The notes under the pieces are model-generated. The model was not told the origin of the DNA, did no database searches, and worked only from the letters and a program-made list of their open reading frames with translations. From NCBI GenBank assembly GCA_017610225.1, contig JAFCCM010000012.1, positions 17,768 to 81,767 of the forward strand: a stretch of 64,000 nucleotides of DNA, written 5' to 3'. The stretch comes from Candidatus Aenigmatarchaeota archaeon. GTDB lineage: Archaea > Aenigmatarchaeota > Aenigmatarchaeia > CG10238-14. Shown here in pieces: positions 18,270 to 26,741 of the stretch. The translations under genes and the position numbers were made by a program. Numbering within the stretch: position 1 is the first letter of the stretch; each line of letters begins with the position of its first letter.

Positions 18270-18518
18270 TTAAACATCTCCGTTTTCTGTTATCTTTTTA
18301 TTTTCGTATGGAGCCAACAATCTGCGCCTTATTTCTTCGCCTGCTTCGTTAAGTTCTCCGAGAAAGTTTTTGTAATTCCCATATCCGGGTTCAACATGAT
18401 ATTTAGCAAACTTATAGAGTATATAATTCAAATCTCCATTCGCTTCAACACCAGCATCGAACATGGCCCGTACTACTTGGTCCATTGCTAAACGTTTACC
18501 TTCTTTAATGTATGGCAT
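18270..18518 (-). CDS. Small conserved protein (DUF6899-like)
   Basis: An 82-residue protein with MPYIKEGKR at the start, GDLNYILYK in the middle and PYENKKITENGDV at the end. This matches a small family (DUF6899 pattern) common in large phages and some bacteria. Function unknown. Confidence 0.78.
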   Translation of the reverse strand: MPYIKEGKRLAMDQVVRAMFDAGVEANGDLNYILYKFAKYHVEPGYGNYKNFLGELNEAGEEIRRRLLAPYENKKITENGDV

Positions 18519-18522
18519 ATTA

Positions 18523-18675
18523 TCACCTTTTCAATTTGCATCGTAATGCTTTTTTACCTTTTGCAGCATACATAATTTTTGGGGTTTGTCCCCAGTTACA
18601 TACAAAATTTGTATTGTTATCTACTTTGCATAGTTTACAATTAACACAATCAATCGTAAGGGCTTTGTTTCTCAT
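18523..18675 (-). CDS. Cysteine-rich 50-residue protein
   Basis: Found by hand-translating the gap. ATG 18675 to TGA 18523 encodes DCVNCKLC near the start, then FVCNWG and LRCKLKR, a likely single zinc-binding unit with a basic tail. It overlaps the upstream gene by 26 bases and its stop lies five bases before the next start. Probably genuine because it fills the only space between coupled genes. Function unknown. Confidence 0.6.
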   Translation of the reverse strand: MRNKALTIDCVNCKLCKVDNNTNFVCNWGQTPKIMYAAKGKKALRCKLKR

Positions 18676-19039
18676 AACGTGGTCCTTTTTTAAAATTATT
18701 TGATTTCCAATTGATATACCTTTTCATTCTATCTTCACATGTTTCATTGAACTTGTGCTCATCAAAATTATCAGCAATGAATTGTGATGCTTCTTTCTGC
18801 TTGGTTCCTGTAAATTTAATCTCTAACCTTTTTTCAATATCCTTTATGAGTCTATATTGTTTTCCGGTGATATTGTTAAATTTGAGATTATTTTTGATTT
18901 TAAATTGTTTGTTTTCTTCGGCATACTTCTGAAGAAATAAATCAGCACCTTTTCTGGTATTATAACCTGTAAATTTAACATTCAAATTTCTTTCGATATC
19001 TTCAACATATTTTCTTTGAACCTTGGTCATAACAGCCAT
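18650..19039 (-). CDS. Protein with two internal repeats
   Basis: 129 residues with two copies of a roughly 40-residue unit: VEDIERNLNVKFTGYNTRKG and later IKDIEKRLEIKFTGTKQKEA. Each has a helix, the IxFTG core and a second helix. Such small helical repeats occur in DNA-binding modules, but no function can be named. Confidence 0.75.
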   Translation of the reverse strand: MAVMTKVQRKYVEDIERNLNVKFTGYNTRKGADLFLQKYAEENKQFKIKNNLKFNNITGKQYRLIKDIEKRLEIKFTGTKQKEASQFIADNFDEHKFNETCEDRMKRYINWKSNNFKKGPRYEKQSPYD

Positions 19040-19245
19040 TGTAGCTTTCTCCTATTATCATAAATCCAACTTGCTGCGTTTCTTGCTTCATATGATGATA
19101 AATCAGATTTGATATGATATAAGATCTTATATTTTCCTCGTTCCACAGTTTCCAAAATACCCAATCTTGATAAAATTCCTCTATAGTTATCATCTGTTGT
19201 ACGATATGCTGATGTACGGGAATATAGTGTTTTATTTTTTGCCAT
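19027..19245 (-). CDS. Hypothetical small basic protein
   Basis: 72 residues (MAKNKTLYSRTSAYRTTDDN onward). Chosen over an overlapping 83-codon frame with a better-spaced AAGGAAG because its amino-acid use and third-base pattern look like the neighbours. Helical and basic; function unknown. Confidence 0.55.
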   Translation of the reverse strand: MAKNKTLYSRTSAYRTTDDNYRGILSRLGILETVERGKYKILYHIKSDLSSYEARNAASWIYDNRRKLQWLL

Positions 19246-19264
19246 TTGTTCATTGTCAGCTTCC

Positions 19265-19516
19265 TTATTTTATCTTATATAAGAGTCTGCCTTTTTTATC
19301 ATATATCCTTGACCCATATTTATTAGTACGAATCTTTCCTACATATTTTCCTTTTTTATCATATATCCTTGACTCATGTTTATTAACATGAATCTTCCCT
19401 GCATAACTCCCATCCTTATTATAAATTCTATGTCTTTCAGGAAAGTCATACAAGGTCCCAGTAGTTATGCACCCACATATGAAAATGGTGCATAACATAC
19501 TCATAAATAGTTTCAT
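19265..19516 (-). CDS. Small lipoprotein with three YDKKG repeats
   Basis: 83 residues. A short hydrophobic N-terminus ends in FICGC, a plausible lipobox with acylated Cys16. The mature part carries three tandem copies of about 20 residues built on RIYDKKGKYVGKIR, the last one shortened. Tyr-Asp/Asn-Lys-Lys/Asp-Gly turns of this kind form beta-hairpin repeats. An exported surface or envelope protein is likely; its role is unknown. Confidence 0.75.
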   Translation of the reverse strand: MKLFMSMLCTIFICGCITTGTLYDFPERHRIYNKDGSYAGKIHVNKHESRIYDKKGKYVGKIRTNKYGSRIYDKKGRLLYKIK

Positions 19517-19548
19517 TTTATTGGTCTCCTTATTTTAGGAATCCAAAT

Positions 19549-19915
19549 TTATATACTCTTTGGTATAACCGTGTTTTTATCAATCAACCCAACTTCAGGG
19601 ATTAATCTTGTGTTCATATCAAGATTCATAACCATTTCTTTATTTTCTGGAATTATATATTTCCAACCGATAGCGGTTAATACCTTTAAAATTCTTGATA
19701 CATCCTCGAATGGTTCCAGTTGGATTTTCTTTCATGACTTTAAAGTTTACATCAGTCATTGTGGCTGTTTTTGTTTTTTTATTTATTTTTAATGAGTAAT
19801 GTGATGTTATCCATATAAATCCATCTGTTTGGTCATTTAAAAAATTTTCAGTCCATTCAAGATCAGATTTGTTTGGGGTCCATTTACTAAAATTTAACAT
19901 TTTGTTCGTGTCCAT
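19549..19915 (-). CDS. Hypothetical gene interrupted by an apparent +1 frameshift
   Basis: The first frame (from ATG 19915) reads MDTNKMLNFSKWTPNKSDLE and is convincing to about TDVNFKVMK. It then continues poorly to a stop at 19640. In the +1 frame, coding continues with KIQLEPFEDVSRILKVLTAI and LIPEVGLIDKNTVIPKSI to TAA at 19549. The two halves together give about 120 residues. This is either a single-base sequence error or a decayed gene near 19720-19735. Function unknown. Confidence 0.6.
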
Positions 19916-19924
19916 TATTCTCCT

Positions 19925-20704
19925 TTATTTTAAAAAACCAAATTTATAAACTCCTTCCCTCATTCGATCTTCGAATGTTTTGTAGAGAATAGCAAACTTG
20001 TCTAAATCATTTTTGAAGTATTTTTCCAATACAAAGTTTTTTATTTGCCACCATCCAGCATCCCATCTATCTAAATTCCAATGAGGGGTTTTTTGATGTA
20101 CAATTTTTCTTGCCTCAATGGACATCTTTATCAAGGATGCAGCTGTTGTCAAAACTTCTTCAGCATCTGAAGACAATCTTAAATTATGAATATTATGATG
20201 GTTCAGTAAAAATCTTTCGTTATTATCTTGATATGAATTTTGAACTAACTCTGTAAAATTTATAGATGAGGAAAGATCAACCATTTCTTCTTTTTTTATA
20301 AAGAACCATTGATTCAGTATATTAAATTTTTCATTCTTGAATGAAAATTGATAGCTTTTTGTATTAAATAAACAATATATGATCGAATCTATATACCATT
20401 GAAAATAATCTTCTTGTGAATCGTCTGGCCATACATATTCTTGTATTCTCTCATAAAAATGAGTCCATTTATCTGTCAATAAATTAGCGGTAGCAGCAGG
20501 CACAACTTTATGAAAATTAGATCTATCCACATAAATTCCACCGGTTACTGTCAAATTTGTTGATGATATTGCAATATTCGCTTCCTCTCTATTATATGCT
20601 AATGTAACATATCCTAAATATGGAAGTTCTTTCTTTGATTCGATTTCATACCCAGTTCCATTTGAAAATAATTTTTTTGGGGATGTAATTATCATTGTTG
20701 TCAT
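19925..20704 (-). CDS. C-terminal part of an adenine methyltransferase, encoded separately
   Basis: 259 residues that look like the specificity/C-terminal half of N6-adenine DNA methylases: KKLFSNGTGYEIESK, GGIYVDRSNFHKVVPAA and FNILNQWFFIKKEEM, corresponding to the post-catalytic region. The start overlaps the stop of the catalytic gene as ATGA, a standard coupled-start arrangement, so the two chains may assemble. It carries no catalytic motif of its own. Confidence 0.55.
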   Translation of the reverse strand: MTTMIITSPKKLFSNGTGYEIESKKELPYLGYVTLAYNREEANIAISSTNLTVTGGIYVDRSNFHKVVPAATANLLTDKWTHFYERIQEYVWPDDSQEDYFQWYIDSIIYCLFNTKSYQFSFKNEKFNILNQWFFIKKEEMVDLSSSINFTELVQNSYQDNNERFLLNHHNIHNLRLSSDAEEVLTTAASLIKMSIEARKIVHQKTPHWNLDRWDAGWWQIKNFVLEKYFKNDLDKFAILYKTFEDRMREGVYKFGFLK

Positions 20705-22506
20705 AGAGTTACCTCACTAACTACACGTTCCTTTAAACAATTTTGCATTTCATCACAATTATATAGTTTTATTTTTCCATTAGATTCTAAATTTTTATCA
20801 TATAAATCAAATTCAAATTCATATTTAGATGTTTCTTCTTTAGGGGAAAAGATGCAAAAACACATTACAAAGTCATCAGTTAAAGATGGAAAAACTGTTG
20901 CTGGAAACATAACTCCTTTTTCCATCTTATAATAGTTAAACCATAAATTTCTAAAATCTCTATTATTAAATCCTGTAAAGAAAGTACCTAATAGAAATGT
21001 TGAAACATATTGATTATCATTTTTATAGTATCTTCTATTAAATAAAATTCTATATAGAAAATTGATGTATAGTTCTGAGTTAACACGGGCCAATTCTGGA
21101 TCCTCTTTCATATAAAGTTTGGTAATATCATTTTCATCAGGAAAAAGACGTTCTTTTTCATTATATCCGCCTGGCGTACTCATTGGAGGATTTTGTAATA
21201 TGTGAATATTTTTATTTTGTAACATTGCCAATATTAAGTCAACCGGAATTTTTGAATTTTCATGAAAAATCAAGGAAGATGAGTTCTGCATATTTTTAAA
21301 AACTTTTTTGATTTCACTTTTATCAACTGTTATTTTGCCTTTTTTATTTATTTTTTTAACAACTGATAAATCATCATTTAAGAAATCTAATTGAAATTTA
21401 ATAGCATTAATATTATTTTCTTTTGAAATTGTAAAATCGTCCTTAAATAAATTTGAACAATATAATCTCTCAATTGCATATCCGTATTTATGGTTAGTTA
21501 GATTTTGTGTTGCACAACATGTATCCCACCACCACAATTCATTGAATGGATTAATGTCAATTCCTTCAAAATAAGGAAGAATATATTTCTCATATAGAAA
21601 TTCCGCCAAAGGTATAGGTGTGTAATATTCGCCTGTTGCTCTTCTATATTTATCTTCGCTAAGATCATCAAATTCACTTGAAATATTATCTAACGTTTCT
21701 TTATTTGAAATTGGAAAATCATATTTTGATATAAACATTGATAATGCTAAAGGAATTATTTCTAGATCATAAATGATATTATCAACTGTAGTTATCATTA
21801 TTTTTTCATCTACATGATACTTGCCTAAAATAATAGCATGATAAAAAATTACTTTTAATTGATTAAAGTTATATTTTTCTTGATCTGATAGAACTGTATT
21901 TTTAAATTCTCTATATATAAGACTCAGATTTTTCATACTCACAACCTTTTTATTAATCTTTAGTTTTCCACTTTTAAAACAATATTCAATATAATTATAA
22001 ATATCATCGACACTAGTTTCTTTATTTTCAAAATATGTGATTTTATTAAAGTCCAGTATCTCTTTTTTTATATCATATCTTAACCATTTATAATTATTCT
22101 CTGTATCATCATATAATTTTCTGGCTGAACTTGTTGGGATTCTTTCATCGTGAAAATATTTTTCTATATTTTTTGTTTCTAAAATAAAACAAAAATCTTT
22201 TAAAACCCCAACTAACAATGATGGATTCTCTTGTGGAAGATTATTTATAGCTTTTGCATACACAATTAACTGTGATATAACTCGACTACACTCATCTTCA
22301 GACAAATTGATGTTTTTCCCCTCAACTAAAAATGAGAAATCAAGAACATAGTGATATCCATCACTATTCACTAAAGATATATTTGTAGTTCCTCGCTTTT
22401 TTAATCCACTATTAATAATTTCTAATATATCAGTCTCAACTAAGTTTGTAGGTATTTTTAATTCTTCTTTTTCTTTTATTAAATATGTAATTGTTTCTTT
22501 TTGCAT
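20701..22506 (-). CDS. N6-adenine DNA methyltransferase-like protein with altered catalytic motif
   Basis: About 601 residues from ATG 22506, chosen because GGAG sits six bases upstream. ATGEYYTPIPLAEFL (the GxYYTP element before motif I), WWWDTCCATQNL (motif I, SAM binding) and HILQNPPMSTPG (motif IV) identify a type I/IIG-like N6-adenine methylase. Motif IV reads NPPM rather than the usual NPPY/F, which may weaken activity. About 250 N-terminal residues are unassigned. No nuclease motif is seen, so this looks like a solitary DNA-protection enzyme. Confidence 0.75.
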   Translation of the reverse strand: MQKETITYLIKEKEELKIPTNLVETDILEIINSGLKKRGTTNISLVNSDGYHYVLDFSFLVEGKNINLSEDECSRVISQLIVYAKAINNLPQENPSLLVGVLKDFCFILETKNIEKYFHDERIPTSSARKLYDDTENNYKWLRYDIKKEILDFNKITYFENKETSVDDIYNYIEYCFKSGKLKINKKVVSMKNLSLIYREFKNTVLSDQEKYNFNQLKVIFYHAIILGKYHVDEKIMITTVDNIIYDLEIIPLALSMFISKYDFPISNKETLDNISSEFDDLSEDKYRRATGEYYTPIPLAEFLYEKYILPYFEGIDINPFNELWWWDTCCATQNLTNHKYGYAIERLYCSNLFKDDFTISKENNINAIKFQLDFLNDDLSVVKKINKKGKITVDKSEIKKVFKNMQNSSSLIFHENSKIPVDLILAMLQNKNIHILQNPPMSTPGGYNEKERLFPDENDITKLYMKEDPELARVNSELYINFLYRILFNRRYYKNDNQYVSTFLLGTFFTGFNNRDFRNLWFNYYKMEKGVMFPATVFPSLTDDFVMCFCIFSPKEETSKYEFEFDLYDKNLESNGKIKLYNCDEMQNCLKERVVSEVTL

Positions 22507-22527
22507 GATAAACTCCATTTTATACAC

Positions 22528-24312
22528 TCATGATATCAGTTTCCTTTTTTCTTCTGCACTTGAAAACAATATTGATAACTTGTCGATATCTTTACTATAT
22601 TCAATCGGTATTAGATTTCTTGTTGCTTCATCAAGTAAACATATTCTTAATTGTGCAGGATTCATTTCCCCAAGTCCTTTGTACCTTTGAATCTTTCGAC
22701 CCTTTGCTCTAGCTTTTTCCAATTCTTTTTCTGACCATAAAGGGATAAATGTTTTTCCTTCATGAATTGCAAACAAAGGAGTTTGAGCGATAAAATAGTT
22801 TCCTGCTTGAACAATTTCTGGAACTAAGATTCCCATAACCATTGATACAAGACATGCAATATGATTTCCATCATGATCAGCATCAGTCGAACATACGATT
22901 TTGTCATACCTTAATTTACTAATATCAAAGTCTGGACCAACTCCAGTTCCCAACGCTTTAATTAATTCTCCTACTTCTTTATTTTCGAGAATGTTTTTCT
23001 TTGTTGTGACATTCGGAATTGATTTTCCTCTTAGTGGAAGGATTGCATGAATGGTTGGATTCCTTGATTGTATAATTGAACCACCTGCTGAATCTCCCTC
23101 AACTATAAATAATTCACCATTTCGACTTGTACAGTCTCTTAGTTTTGTGAATTGTGTAGATGCTCTTCTTCCTCCTGATCCGTTTGTTTTCAACTTCTTT
23201 GCATCTAAACGTTTTCTATATTCAGAAAATCGTTCAAGCCATTCAATCATTAATGGTTCTTGAACCTGTGCAAATTCTTCCAGTTGTGATCTGAAATCTT
23301 TTGCGAATTTATCAAAATCTGTTTTTCGATTTGTTAGTTTATCTTTTGTCTGCCCTGAAAACTTTGGTTCAATTAAATTCAACATCAGATATGCTCGTAA
23401 ACCATACAAACAATCATTTGGTTGAAATGATAAACCATGTTTCTTTGCTTTTGATGTGAAGAACTCTTTCAAAATATCTTGAAATAATAAAACATGTGTA
23501 CCGCCTGCATTAACAGGTAGTAGATTCACAGATGAAATCATTTTTGGAGATACTGATCCATCTGTTTCATAAGCAAATAATACATGAAATTTTTCAGGTG
23601 CTTTGTCTGAATTTAAAAATGTTGCTATAGTTTTGCCTTTACCTGTCAAGCAATTACGAGCAAAATGTTCTTCAATGCTTAATTGAAATACTTCCTTTTC
23701 GCCATCGACAATCAACACGAAGCTAATATCATTTGACATTTCTGCTGATGCTGTTGTTAAGCGTCTTCTAATTCTATCAAGATCAGGTGTTAGTGTTTCG
23801 AAGAATTTAGCATCAGGAGTAAACTCAATTTTTGTTGAGAATGGTCTTTCGTCTTTATAAGGTTCAATTTTCGAACGTTTTAATTTAGCATTGTTAAACT
23901 CGAATATACCATATTGCTTATCTCGATATACTTCAACTGTATAATCTGTGCTTAGAGCATTAACAACAATCAATCCAACACCGTGTAATCCTGAACTTAT
24001 TTCATATGCTGTTTTTCTATCTTGAAACTTTCCCCCTGAGAATAGTTTTGATGAAATTATGATCGGAGTGTTATCATCAAGTGGGATTCCTCTCCCATCA
24101 TCAAGTACTGAAAATTTATTTAATTTTGTGTCTATTATAACAGCAATAATTTTTGCATGACCGGATAAAGCCTCATCAAGAGAATTATCTAAAATTTCTT
24201 CAAGCAGATGTGTTGGAGTCTCACTAGATCCAATGTACATACCAGAATTTAACTGTATATGTTCTATTTCTTCAAGAACTTGAATATCTTTTGCCGTGTA
24301 TCTTTTTGCCAT
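22528..24312 (-). CDS. Type II topoisomerase ATPase/TOPRIM subunit (GyrB/ParE-like, T4 gp39 type)
   Basis: 594 residues. GHKL ATPase motifs: EEILDNSLDEAL, DDGRGIPLD, SGLHGVGLIVVNALS. TOPRIM motifs: IVEGDSAGGS near 405 and STDADHDGNH near 475. The end carries RYKGLGEMNPAQL. It acts with the cleavage subunit at 15639-16937. In T4 this subunit is split (gp39/gp60); here it is a single chain. Confidence 0.95.
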   Translation of the reverse strand: MAKRYTAKDIQVLEEIEHIQLNSGMYIGSSETPTHLLEEILDNSLDEALSGHAKIIAVIIDTKLNKFSVLDDGRGIPLDDNTPIIISSKLFSGGKFQDRKTAYEISSGLHGVGLIVVNALSTDYTVEVYRDKQYGIFEFNNAKLKRSKIEPYKDERPFSTKIEFTPDAKFFETLTPDLDRIRRRLTTASAEMSNDISFVLIVDGEKEVFQLSIEEHFARNCLTGKGKTIATFLNSDKAPEKFHVLFAYETDGSVSPKMISSVNLLPVNAGGTHVLLFQDILKEFFTSKAKKHGLSFQPNDCLYGLRAYLMLNLIEPKFSGQTKDKLTNRKTDFDKFAKDFRSQLEEFAQVQEPLMIEWLERFSEYRKRLDAKKLKTNGSGGRRASTQFTKLRDCTSRNGELFIVEGDSAGGSIIQSRNPTIHAILPLRGKSIPNVTTKKNILENKEVGELIKALGTGVGPDFDISKLRYDKIVCSTDADHDGNHIACLVSMVMGILVPEIVQAGNYFIAQTPLFAIHEGKTFIPLWSEKELEKARAKGRKIQRYKGLGEMNPAQLRICLLDEATRNLIPIEYSKDIDKLSILFSSAEEKRKLIS

Positions 24313-24386
24313 TCAGAGTCCTCCTTTAATACTCTAATACAAGTCCATCCATTTTTATGGCTACTTATTTTATTATTAGCAACTAA

Positions 24387-25049
24387 TTACATACACCCAT
24401 AATTTAATTTATTCTCGTTACAAAACATTTTTAAATTATAAACTTCATATATAAGTTCATTTGGAGAAGTACATACATACTTAAATTTAGTTCTTCCAGT
24501 TAAAGAATCACTGAGTTTTTCTCTAGCTCCCGGTTTATGCATAGATGGTTTTTGTTTCATAAACATAGAATGATCTGGTCTTTTTCTTCCCTTTAAAGTA
24601 TTTGCATGCTTTATACATTCATCGGGGTTATTCATCCTACCACGTCCTTTATTTATCATATCCTGAGCATTATCTTTAGAAGTTCCAACAAACAAATGAT
24701 CTGGGTTTACACAATAAGTTATATCACACTTATGACAAATATACATATCATTAGGAATAGATCCCACATATAATTCATAAAAAATTCTATGAGCTTGATT
24801 ATCATTATAACAACCATAATTATTATTTTTCTTTCCTTGTATCCATTCCCAGCAATTAGTTTTATCATTTATAATATATCTATCTGCTAATTCTATCTTT
24901 AAATATTCTTTTAACAGACTTGAATGCTCATTCCAATAAATCTCTTTATTTGGATGATCTAGCATACGAGTTAAATGTTGGTTTAAATATCTAAGAGACC
25001 TGAATGTTTTTCCGCAAATTTTACAGTTAAAAATGTTTTCCTCTGTCAT
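24387..25049 (-). CDS. HNH endonuclease with N-terminal C2H2-type finger
   Basis: 220 residues. CKICGKTFRSLRYLNQHL is a C2H2-like finger; CWEWIQGKKNNNYGCY and ICHKCDITYCVNPDHLFVGT form the HNH_3 catalytic unit; later repeats (TLKGRKRPDHSMFM and KLSDSLTGR) are NUMOD-like. It sits just upstream of the topoisomerase ATPase gene, a common niche for homing genes. Confidence 0.9.
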   Translation of the reverse strand: MTEENIFNCKICGKTFRSLRYLNQHLTRMLDHPNKEIYWNEHSSLLKEYLKIELADRYIINDKTNCWEWIQGKKNNNYGCYNDNQAHRIFYELYVGSIPNDMYICHKCDITYCVNPDHLFVGTSKDNAQDMINKGRGRMNNPDECIKHANTLKGRKRPDHSMFMKQKPSMHKPGAREKLSDSLTGRTKFKYVCTSPNELIYEVYNLKMFCNENKLNYGCM

Positions 25050-25079
25050 TTCCCATCGTTTGCCTCCTTTAAAATTATA

Positions 25080-25116
25080 GTAACCAGACTTAAAACTAAT
25101 TTTTAAGTCTGGTTAC
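25080..25116 (-). terminator. Strong hairpin between a small membrane gene and an HNH gene
   Basis: A perfect 16-bp inverted repeat (GTAACCAGACTTAAAA and its complement) around a short loop. It lies between the stop at 25125 and the HNH start at 25049. The downstream bases are AT-rich but lack a clean T run, so it may also be an RNA-end stabiliser or processing hairpin. Confidence 0.6.
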
Positions 25117-25124
25117 CATTTTGA

Positions 25125-25295
25125 TCAGTCCTGTGTGTTTTGATCATATGGAAATACTGGGTACCATTTAACACACATAAAATAAACATATAATATATCA
25201 ACGGCTAATAGAACCGTATTTCCTGTAATACCTGCAACCATAGCTAATCTCCATGCAGCCATCCATAGTAACATAACCCAAATTATATGTAACAT
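25125..25295 (-). CDS. Small membrane protein
   Basis: 56 residues, found by hand-translation: ATG 25295, preceded by AAGGATAT, to TGA 25125. A hydrophobic start (WVMLLWMAAWRLAMVAG) and a second stretch (TVLLAVDILYVYFMCV) suggest two membrane helices. It begins four bases after the metallopeptidase/VWA gene, so it is probably in the same operon. Function unknown. Confidence 0.65.
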   Translation of the reverse strand: MLHIIWVMLLWMAAWRLAMVAGITGNTVLLAVDILYVYFMCVKWYPVFPYDQNTQD

Positions 25296-25298
25296 AGT

Positions 25299-26732
25299 CT
25301 ATATCCTTACCACATATCCAGTCTTGTTCACAGCATCAGCAGTACCATTAGGAGTTATAACCCAAATTAATTTATTCGGGAGAAGCTTCCGTGGTATTTC
25401 ATTAATGTTTTCAGTGTAACCATCTGTAAAAGCAAGGCACACATCACAACATAATTCTTTTGCTCTTTTAAGACCAGGATATAATGTTGTTCCACCTCGA
25501 CCTTTAATGTCGAATTGGATGTCTCGAAGTTTCTTTACAGCATATTCTTTCTCAACTACGGCATCAACTTCAAGAACTGTTGTATAACAATGTCTATCTT
25601 TTTCGATTATATTCTTAACGCCTGACAATCCTTCTAAAATATCATCAGACGACATACTACCAGACGTATCAATCAAAACACAAATATCAAATGTCATGTC
25701 TCGAGTCTTACCCGGAAATGGAGATATTTGAGGAACATTCTTGTTGTCCTTCAATAGAAAAGTATATGTTCTCTTTCGATTTATTTTTGTAGGGGAACGT
25801 CTGAATTTACTGAATCGTGTACCCCTTACAAGTTTTCTGATTATCTGATAGTAAGGTGCCTTTGGTGGTGCTAAAGCACTTTGTATTAATTGTGAAATGT
25901 GTGATGGAATCGACCCTCGATCTTTATTAAAACTTTTCACAGATTCTTTAACAATGTTCGAAATGTGTTGATCAATTTTTCTGGATAATGCACTTAAATC
26001 GGGAACACCTTTTGTTCCATTAATCCAATCCCTATGAGTATCAAGTCCACCATGTGCAGGACACCCTTCGGCACCAAAACCAGGGCATGAGTTATCTTCT
26101 GATTGATCAGATTTTCCTTCGCCCTGACCTTTACCCTGACCTTCTTCTTTTCCTTCGCCTTTTCCATCACCATCACATTTATCACCATCCTGATTGTTAT
26201 TTTTTGGACAGCTTTTACACATTTGTTGTATTAACTGTTGTATAGTTTCATCATGATTTTGAAGTAAGTGTAGATAATATTCTTCTGTTACCTTTCCTTC
26301 CTCCATATCATATGTTGCAGGCAATTGGGGTGGCCACGCTTTCCCTGCAACAATTATAGGTTCTCTTATATTGGCTTGAACATTAACTGAACAATCAGCA
26401 GCAATATTCCAAGCCTGGATTTTTAAAGCTTTTCTATCGTTGATAGTCTCATTTGCTAATATTCTTAACAAACGTGTGATATGCTTATTTAATAAATGCA
26501 TACCCTCATGTTCAATGATTTTATATATTTCTTTATCATCTGTTGCCATAAAGAGATCAGGTTCATATAATAATGTTATTGTTCCGTCAGGTTGAGGAGC
26601 AACACCCATAATAGAACCAAAGTTCTTTGCAGGTTTTCTTCTGACTCTTGAAAACAGATATCCCCAGTAATTATACTTCAATACGAATCTTGCAATTAAT
26701 TGTTTTAATCTATCTCCGGCATTCTGTTCCAT
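25299..26732 (-). CDS. Putative metallopeptidase/VWA protein (DUF2201 type)
   Basis: 477 residues. The N-terminal half has EHEGMHLLNKH (zinc motif His75-Glu-Gly-Met-His79). A low-complexity Gly/Lys/Glu linker follows (KGEGKEEGQGKGQGEGK), then a Cys/His cluster. The C-terminal half is a VWA fold with MIDAS motif DTSGSMS near 350 and FTDGYTEN. This combination is DUF2201, which normally pairs with a MoxR-type ATPase, exactly the gene directly upstream. The pair is thought to act as a chaperone or remodelling module; the phage target is unknown. Confidence 0.85.
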   Translation of the reverse strand: MEQNAGDRLKQLIARFVLKYNYWGYLFSRVRRKPAKNFGSIMGVAPQPDGTITLLYEPDLFMATDDKEIYKIIEHEGMHLLNKHITRLLRILANETINDRKALKIQAWNIAADCSVNVQANIREPIIVAGKAWPPQLPATYDMEEGKVTEEYYLHLLQNHDETIQQLIQQMCKSCPKNNNQDGDKCDGDGKGEGKEEGQGKGQGEGKSDQSEDNSCPGFGAEGCPAHGGLDTHRDWINGTKGVPDLSALSRKIDQHISNIVKESVKSFNKDRGSIPSHISQLIQSALAPPKAPYYQIIRKLVRGTRFSKFRRSPTKINRKRTYTFLLKDNKNVPQISPFPGKTRDMTFDICVLIDTSGSMSSDDILEGLSGVKNIIEKDRHCYTTVLEVDAVVEKEYAVKKLRDIQFDIKGRGGTTLYPGLKRAKELCCDVCLAFTDGYTENINEIPRKLLPNKLIWVITPNGTADAVNKTGYVVRI

Positions 26733-26741
26733 AGCAACTCC

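Noticed and set aside
19002..19253. 83-codon frame overlapping 19027-19245 with a better-spaced ribosome site
   Set aside because: Its composition is rich in Trp, His and Gln, unlike neighbours; the 72-residue frame has normal codon use. The choice is not certain.
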